From Deltaproteobacteria bacterium (GTDB lineage: Bacteria; Desulfobacterota; Desulfobacteria; Desulfobacterales; UBA2156), in contig JAFDGC010000034.1 in NCBI GenBank assembly GCA_019309485.1, forward strand, positions 1-47,560: a stretch of DNA of 47,560 nucleotides. Reading direction: 5' to 3'. Both the position numbers and the translations under genes were made by a program. Below the pieces are notes generated by a model. The model did no database searches. It was not told the origin of the DNA and saw only the letters and a list, made by a program, of their open reading frames with translations. Shown piece by piece: positions 42,634 through 47,560 of the stretch. Each line of letters opens with the position of its first letter. Within the stretch, counting starts at the first letter, position 1.

Positions 42634-44348
42634 CATCAAAATTGAAAAAAATCCTTGTCCTGGGTGTTGTTACCGCGGGGCTTTTTCCGGCAATGACGGT
42701 TTTCGGTGGGTCGAATCCGGTCCATTATCTCAAGGCGGGGCTCTCCGAGGAACCCAAGACCTTGAACATCTGGCTGGCCAGCGATCGATGGTCCTTGTCG
42801 GTTTTGTCCCAGATCTACCAGGGATTGATTACCCGACATCCGGAGACCCTTGAATTGACGCCCTGGTTGGCTGAGGATCTTCCGGTATACGATCCGGAAA
42901 CCCTGAGCTACACCGTGACCCTGAGGGACGCCAAGTGGTCCGACGGATCCCCGTTGACCGCCCAAGACGTGGCTTTCACCGCGAATCTGATCAAGGAGTT
43001 CAAGATTCCCCGCCACTTCGATCGATGGAGTTTCGTTAAAGCCATCGAGGTGTTGGATCCCAAGACCGTTCGGTTCGTTCTGGAAACGCCCATGGCGATC
43101 TTTTTGTCCAGGACACTCGCCACCCCCATTGTCTCGAAAAAGGAGTGGGAACCGGTGGCGCAAAACGCCCGCAACGCCGAAAAGCCGCTCACGGCGTTGA
43201 TCAATCATGAAATTAAAACGCCCGTCGGAAACGGTCCCTTTTCGGTAAAGGAATGGAAAGAGGGGGCCTACCTGTTTATGACCCGAAATCCCCATTTTTT
43301 CGGATCCGGGCAAAAGATCGGCGGCCGGGTGATGGGGCCCTTCATCGACGGCATTATTTTTAAATTCTTCGGGACTTCCGATGCCGCCATCCTTTCGCTC
43401 AAGAAAGGGGATATCGACATGTTCTGGTGGTCGGTGCAAGCCGGCTACATCGAGGATCTGCAAAAGGATCCGAAGATCACGTTGTTTAAAAACGAGAGAA
43501 GCGCCATGTACTACATGGGCTTCAATCTCAGGAAACCCCCCTTTGATGATGCGGTTTTGAGAAGGGCGGTGGCGATTCTCATCGACAAGGGCTTCATCGT
43601 CACCCGGATTCTCCAGGGGGACGGGGCCCGGATGGACTCGGTGGTGCCGGCCGGGAATAAATTTTACTACTGCCCGCCGGATACGGTATGGGGAGAAGGC
43701 CTTTCCCGACAGGAGCGGGTGAAGGCGGCCTGGTGGCTCTTGAAAGAAGCGGGATACTCCTGGAAAACGCCCCCGGTGAATGACGCCGGAGCAGTGGTCA
43801 AAGGCAGGCACATCCGGCTTCCCGATGGCACACCCATGGAAGGCTTCACCATACTGACGCCGCCCGCCGATTACGACCCCTTGCGGGCCATGAGCGGTAC
43901 GATCATCCAGGAATGGCTCAGGGAATTCGGGATGCCGGCGTCGGCAAAGCCCATGGCCTTCGGGTCCCTCATCGACCAGGTCAAGGTCCGGCGGGAATTC
44001 GATGCCTTCATCCTGGCTTACGGAAAACTTTCCCTGGATCCCGATTGGATCCGCAGCTTCTTCCATTCCCGGCACGACAAGGTGCGGGGGCTGAATATGA
44101 GCGGTTATCATAATCCGGAGTTCGACCGCATTTCCGATGAAAGCGCCACGGTCATGGACGAAAACCAGCGCCGGGAACGGGTATGCCGGATGCAAAAGAT
44201 CCTCATGCGGGATTTGCCCTATATTCCTTTGTACACGCCCAAAATGATCGAAGCAGTGCGAAACGACCGGTTTTCCGGGTGGGTGAACACGCTGGAGGGG
44301 ATCGGAAATCCCTGGTCCTTTTGTGTGCTGAAACCGGAAGCCCCCTGA
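42630..44348 (+). CDS. Peptide/nickel-type ABC transporter substrate-binding protein
   Basis: This is a periplasmic binding protein of the DppA/OppA family, 572 residues. Signal peptide from MTSKLKKILVLGVVTAGLFP with cleavage near VFGGS. Family landmarks are the early LKAGLSEEPKTLNIWLASD, WSDGSPLTAQDVAFTANLI near residue 100, TPVGNGPFSVKEWKEG and the late DLPYIPLYTPKM. GGAG lies 6 bases before the ATG, which overlaps the ATP-grasp stop as ATGA. It is the first of five genes of a complete Dpp-type operon. A peptide ligand is likely, but dipeptide, nickel or sugar oligomers are all possible for this family. Confidence 0.93.
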   Translation: MTSKLKKILVLGVVTAGLFPAMTVFGGSNPVHYLKAGLSEEPKTLNIWLASDRWSLSVLSQIYQGLITRHPETLELTPWLAEDLPVYDPETLSYTVTLRDAKWSDGSPLTAQDVAFTANLIKEFKIPRHFDRWSFVKAIEVLDPKTVRFVLETPMAIFLSRTLATPIVSKKEWEPVAQNARNAEKPLTALINHEIKTPVGNGPFSVKEWKEGAYLFMTRNPHFFGSGQKIGGRVMGPFIDGIIFKFFGTSDAAILSLKKGDIDMFWWSVQAGYIEDLQKDPKITLFKNERSAMYYMGFNLRKPPFDDAVLRRAVAILIDKGFIVTRILQGDGARMDSVVPAGNKFYYCPPDTVWGEGLSRQERVKAAWWLLKEAGYSWKTPPVNDAGAVVKGRHIRLPDGTPMEGFTILTPPADYDPLRAMSGTIIQEWLREFGMPASAKPMAFGSLIDQVKVRREFDAFILAYGKLSLDPDWIRSFFHSRHDKVRGLNMSGYHNPEFDRISDESATVMDENQRRERVCRMQKILMRDLPYIPLYTPKMIEAVRNDRFSGWVNTLEGIGNPWSFCVLKPEAP

Positions 44349-44357
44349 TTGACGCCT

Positions 44358-44420
44358 CCCCGCAGCCCCGCGAGGCAGAACCTGCGGGGAATGGCCCGCT
44401 GTTGCGGTTCAACGCCGCAA
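44358..44420 (+). promoter_or_regulatory. Two stem-loops between binding-protein and permease genes
   Basis: CCCCGCAG pairs with CTGCGGGG (44358-44389) and TTGCGG with CCGCAA (44402-44420). No T-run follows, so they more likely protect the binding-protein mRNA than terminate it. Confidence 0.55.
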
Positions 44421-44442
44421 TTCATAACCAGGGAGACGAAAA

Positions 44443-45420
44443 ATGGAGCTGTGGCGTTATGCTCGGCAACGGTTGTTCCAGATCGGCATCATCTTTTTCG
44501 TGATCCTCACGATCCTTTTCATCCTGTTCAGGATCGCCCCCGGGGATCCGGTCTCCCGGATGATCGGTCCGGAGATGACGACGGAAGATGCCGCCCATTT
44601 GATTTCCCAGCTCGGATTGGACCGCCCTTTATGGGTGCAGTATGTGTATTATGTGAAGAATTTTTTTTCGGGAAATTTCGGCCATTCCTTTCATTACGGC
44701 CGCCCGGTAATCGAAGTCATCGGGGACCGGCTCCCGAACACCATGCTCCTGTTCACCACATCGGTCATGATTTCCGCCCTGATGGGGGTCTTTTTGGGAA
44801 AAATCGCCGCGTGGCGGAAAGGGGAAAAGACAGATACGGTAATGACCCTTCTGGCCCTGGTCACCCACACGGTCTTTTTGCCGTGGATGGCCCTGATCCT
44901 GATCTGGATCTTCGGATATCGATTGGGGTGGTTTCCTATCAACGGCATGATCTCGGAGGAGGTGTGGCTGAATCCCACCTCCGGATTCTTTGCCAAGAGC
45001 GTGGATGTGGCGCACCATATGATCCTTCCCCTGTTGACCCTGTCCCTGATCTATTTCGGATCCTATCTGCTCATCATGCGCAGCGCCATGCTGGAAACCC
45101 TCAAAGAAGACTATATCCTGACAGCAAGGGCTAAAGGACTTACGGAAAAAGTCATCCGGAACAAACACGCCTCTCCCAATGCGGCCCTTCCCGTGGTGAC
45201 CAGCGTGGGATTGAGCCTGGCCTTTTCCATCAACGGCGGAGCCCTGACGGAAACGGTCTTCAGCTGGCCGGGGATCGGGCGGGAGCTGGTCTTTTCGGTG
45301 AGCAACAACGACTATCCGTTGGCCCAGGCGGCGTTCCTTTTGATTTCGGCCGTGGTGCTGGTGTCGAATCTCGTGGTGGACATCCTTTACGCCTATCTGG
45401 ATCCGCGGATCCGGTATTGA
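44443..45420 (+). CDS. Peptide/nickel-type ABC transporter permease (DppB-like)
   Basis: This is the first inner-membrane permease, 325 residues. It starts MELWRYARQRLFQIGIIFFV and has IAPGDPVSRMIGPEMT near residue 30, FSGNFGHSFHYGRPV and the cytoplasmic coupling loop EDYILTARAKGLTEKVIRNK near residue 225. GAYGG-like endings are replaced by FSWPGIGRELVFSVSNNDYP, which is normal for DppB. GGGAGA precedes the ATG. It forms the channel together with the next gene's product. Confidence 0.94.
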   Translation: MELWRYARQRLFQIGIIFFVILTILFILFRIAPGDPVSRMIGPEMTTEDAAHLISQLGLDRPLWVQYVYYVKNFFSGNFGHSFHYGRPVIEVIGDRLPNTMLLFTTSVMISALMGVFLGKIAAWRKGEKTDTVMTLLALVTHTVFLPWMALILIWIFGYRLGWFPINGMISEEVWLNPTSGFFAKSVDVAHHMILPLLTLSLIYFGSYLLIMRSAMLETLKEDYILTARAKGLTEKVIRNKHASPNAALPVVTSVGLSLAFSINGGALTETVFSWPGIGRELVFSVSNNDYPLAQAAFLLISAVVLVSNLVVDILYAYLDPRIRY

Positions 45421-45430
45421 GGGGAAGCCA

Positions 45431-46363
45431 ATGCCCTCCCGGAAAAAAAAGATCCTCGAAGAACGAAGCCGACGGTGGCGCCGGATGGAACGCTGGGCCC
45501 AGGGCTGGGCCATCTATAAAAAGAATTTCCTGGGCCGAATCGGGCTGGTGCTGCTTTCCATATTCGTCCTCATGGCCCTGGCAAGCTTTATCCCGCCGCT
45601 GGTGGATCCCATGTACAAGCCCATGAGCGGCGTGGATCCGGAAATCACCGCATCCACCGGTCCGAGCTTCCGGCACTGGCTGGGCACCGATTTCATGGGC
45701 CGGGACCTGTTCAGCCAGCTTTTGGCCGGCGCCCGGGTGGCCTTCACGGTGGGAATTGCTTCGGCGTTTGTGAGCATCGTTCTCGGAACGCTCATCGGGA
45801 TGACCGCCGGATACATGGGAGGATGGACCGACACCCTCCTGATGCGCACGGCCGACATAATCATGGTGATGCCCACCCTGCTGGTGGTCCTGATCCTGGC
45901 CGCCCTTTTCGGGCAGCTCAACATTTGGAGCATTGTATTGATCATCGCCTTGTTTCGTTGGCCGGGGGTCTCCCGGGTAATCCGGGCCCAGACCCTGACC
46001 CTGAAAGAACGCCCCTTCATCGACGCCGCACGGGTGGCGGGGGCCTCCCATTTGCGCATCCTTTTCCGGCACATCATGCCCAATGTGCTCCCTTTGTCCT
46101 TTTTGTACATGACCTTCCGGGTGACGGCCGCCATCAATATCGAGGCGGCCCTGGCCTTTTTGGGGTTCGGGGATCCCGGTACGGTGAGCTGGGGAATGAT
46201 GCTCCAGTGGGTCTGGAAAACCGGGTACATGTTCAAAGCGCCCTACTGGCTCTTGCCCCCCGGCATTTGTATTTCGTTGATCACCTTGTCCTTTTATCTT
46301 TTGGGCCGCGCCATGGACGAAGTGTTGGACCCCCGGCTGCGCAAGGAAGGAGAGCGGTACTGA
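45431..46363 (+). CDS. Peptide/nickel-type ABC transporter permease (DppC-like)
   Basis: This is the second permease, 310 residues. An unusually basic N-terminus (MPSRKKKILEERSRRWRRME) precedes the first helix. The periplasmic loop has HWLGTDFMGRDLFSQLLAGA near residue 85, characteristic of DppC/OppC, and the coupling loop is RPFIDAARVAGASHLRILFR near residue 205. It starts ten bases after dppB with GGGGAAG as ribosome site and ends one base before the ATPase gene. Confidence 0.95.
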   Translation: MPSRKKKILEERSRRWRRMERWAQGWAIYKKNFLGRIGLVLLSIFVLMALASFIPPLVDPMYKPMSGVDPEITASTGPSFRHWLGTDFMGRDLFSQLLAGARVAFTVGIASAFVSIVLGTLIGMTAGYMGGWTDTLLMRTADIIMVMPTLLVVLILAALFGQLNIWSIVLIIALFRWPGVSRVIRAQTLTLKERPFIDAARVAGASHLRILFRHIMPNVLPLSFLYMTFRVTAAINIEAALAFLGFGDPGTVSWGMMLQWVWKTGYMFKAPYWLLPPGICISLITLSFYLLGRAMDEVLDPRLRKEGERY

Positions 46364-46364
46364 C

Positions 46365-47321
46365 ATGGCCCTGCTTGAAGTGGAGGATTTGAGCATCGGG
46401 TATCAAACCGATCAGGGCATCCTGCACGCCGTGGAAGGGGTCTCCTTTACCGTGGACCGCGGCCGTTCCTTGGGGCTCGTGGGGGAATCGGGATGCGGGA
46501 AAACCACCCTGGGGATGGCGATTTTAAGGCTTTTGCCCCAAAACGGGATGGTGTTGAAGGGGCGGATCCTCTTTGAAGGCCGGAATCTTTTGGAACTCGA
46601 TGCCGAGGCCATGCGGCGGATCCGATGGAAAGAGATCGCCATAATCTTTCAGGCCGCCATGAACGCCTTGAATCCCGTGCACCGTGTGGCGGACCAGGTC
46701 GCCGAGGTGATCCTCACCCATGAACCCGAAACCCCCCGGGAAGTGGTCCGTGTCCGGGTCGAGGCACTCTTTGATCAGGTGGGGATTCCGCGTTCGCGGA
46801 TGTGGGACTATCCGCACCACTACAGCGGCGGGATGAAACAGCGGGCCATCATCGCCATGGCGCTGGCCTTGAACCCCAAGTTCATGATCGCGGATGAACC
46901 CACCACGGCCCTGGACGTGATCGTTCAGGACCAGATCCTGAAAGAAGCCAAACGGATCCAGGAGGCCTTTGATATCGGCATGATCTACATCTCCCATGAT
47001 ATTGCGGTGGTGGCCGAGGTGTGTCATGACATCGGCGTCCTGTACGGCGGGCACCTGGTGGAATACGGGGACCGGGAATCGGTCCTGGATACTCCGTTGC
47101 ACCCCTATACACGGATGCTCCTGGCCTCGTTTTTAACGGTGAAAGGAAAAGCGGCAAAAGTCTCCCAGGCACCAGGGGATTCCCCGGACCTGGTCCACCC
47201 GGAACCGGGGTGCCGGTTTTATGAACGCTGCCGATACGCAAAGGCGGCTTGCCGGCTGGAGCCGCTAAGATATGTCGCCGCGAGCCCCACCCACCGGGTC
47301 CTGTGCAACCGGTGTGCATGA
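46365..47321 (+). CDS. Peptide/nickel-type ABC transporter ATP-binding protein (DppD-like)
   Basis: This is the first ATPase of the system, 318 residues. Walker A is GESGCGKTTLGMAILRLLP near residue 42, the signature YSGGMKQRAIIAMALALNP, Walker B FMIADEPTTALDV and the switch histidine in YISHDIAVVAE. The C-terminal cysteine motif GCRFYERCRYAKAAC is the oligopeptide-type extension that can hold an iron-sulfur cluster in relatives. It pairs with the partial ATPase gene after it, although a 151-base gap separates the two. Confidence 0.95.
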   Translation: MALLEVEDLSIGYQTDQGILHAVEGVSFTVDRGRSLGLVGESGCGKTTLGMAILRLLPQNGMVLKGRILFEGRNLLELDAEAMRRIRWKEIAIIFQAAMNALNPVHRVADQVAEVILTHEPETPREVVRVRVEALFDQVGIPRSRMWDYPHHYSGGMKQRAIIAMALALNPKFMIADEPTTALDVIVQDQILKEAKRIQEAFDIGMIYISHDIAVVAEVCHDIGVLYGGHLVEYGDRESVLDTPLHPYTRMLLASFLTVKGKAAKVSQAPGDSPDLVHPEPGCRFYERCRYAKAACRLEPLRYVAASPTHRVLCNRCA

Positions 47322-47371
47322 ACCGGGTAAAGCGCTCTTTCCGTCGGCGGCTCGCTTTCGAGTCGCGATTT

Positions 47372-47398
47372 AAGGGTCCAAGGGGTCAAGGGGTCAAG
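47372..47398 (+). repeat. Heptad repeat of the GGGTCAA type
   Basis: AAGGGTCCAAGGGGTCAAGG and its continuation form nearly four units of a seven-base repeat in the gap between the two ATPase genes. A close reverse-complement match lies at 28683-28701. The remainder of the 151-base gap shows no other structure. Confidence 0.5.
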
Positions 47399-47472
47399 TG
47401 AAATGATTCTTTCCTTTTTTTGAAGCCATCAAAATTTGAAATGCTCATCTTAGGTAAACAAGGATAAAGCGT

Positions 47473-47560
47473 GTGGAGTCAAACGCTGCACCCGAAGTTC
47501 TCCGGCTTTCGGAAGTGACCAAGACGTACCGGCAGGTCCGGTCCTTTTTCGGCGGCACCA
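47473..47560 (+). CDS. Peptide/nickel-type ABC transporter ATP-binding protein (DppF-like), 5' end only
   Basis: The GTG at 47473 has AAGGAT upstream and opens a frame reading ESNAAPEVLRLSEVTKTYRQ then VRSFFGGT, which runs off the right edge. The text matches the start of DppF/OppF-type ATPases, where a short lead is followed by the first strand of the nucleotide-binding domain. Position after the DppD-like gene supports it as the second ATPase. Walker motifs lie beyond the window. Confidence 0.8.
   Translation, partial: MESNAAPEVLRLSEVTKTYRQVRSFFGGT

Overview
The window looks like a high-GC chromosome segment from an anaerobic bacterium. The best guess is a Desulfobacterota (former deltaproteobacterial) lineage. 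This is inferred from the mix of TAXI-type TRAP transporters, a Liv-type ABC operon ending in an acyl-CoA ligase, a WtpABC tungstate importer, an argS-SPOR-gatCA-mutL housekeeping run and a B12-type radical SAM protein. No rRNA, tRNA or CRISPR array was seen, and the species cannot be named from the sequence alone.

Layout. (1) 1-5.3 kb, minus strand: a catabolic/uptake operon of a ThDP enzyme, a two-cysteine Asp/Glu-racemase-family protein, a TAXI receptor and a fused TRAP permease cut by the left edge, behind a good sigma70-like promoter. (2) 5.5-12.9 kb, plus strand: a lone receiver protein, then livM-livH-livK-livG-livF and an AMP-forming acyl-CoA ligase. The binding protein has an apparently deleted, frameshifted C-terminus. 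(3) 13.1-19.4 kb, plus: argS, a SPOR-domain membrane protein, gatC, gatA, a 65-residue protein and mutL. (4) 19.5-21.2 kb, plus: a radical SAM/TPR protein. (5) 21.3-25.3 kb, minus: a three-gene set made of a B12-binding-like protein fused to a GNAT domain, a RimK-like ATP-grasp ligase and a PP-loop ATPase. This is the best candidate for an undescribed biosynthetic system. (6) 25.3-29.3 kb: a wtpABC cassette set in decayed DNA (gene fragment, palindromes, direct repeats, broken response regulator). (7) 29.4-36.2 kb, minus: IclR regulator, TAXI receptor, TRAP permease, DUF1850 protein, class III aminotransferase and BKACE enzyme, a coherent import-and-degrade operon. (8) 36.3-37.1 kb: a decayed IS91-like transposase fragment. 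(9) 37.1-42.6 kb, plus: a SUMF1-fold exported protein, a 1068-residue fusion of nucleotide-transporter-like, HEAT-like and cyclic-nucleotide-binding parts, and a glutathione-synthetase-like ATP-grasp protein. (10) 42.6-47.6 kb, plus: an oligopeptide/nickel-type ABC transporter (binding protein, two permeases, two ATPases, the last cut by the right edge).

Two patterns run across the window. An interspersed element of about 105 bp that would fold into two stem-loops occurs five times in intergenic DNA, usually beginning at a stop codon. Separately, all five transporter operons carry a stem-loop or palindrome between the binding-protein gene and the next transporter gene, which would fit over-expression of the binding protein relative to the membrane parts. 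Two similar fragments at 25.25 and 36.8 kb, probably from IS91-like elements and in the same orientation, bracket the wtp/BKACE segment, which may be an acquired island.
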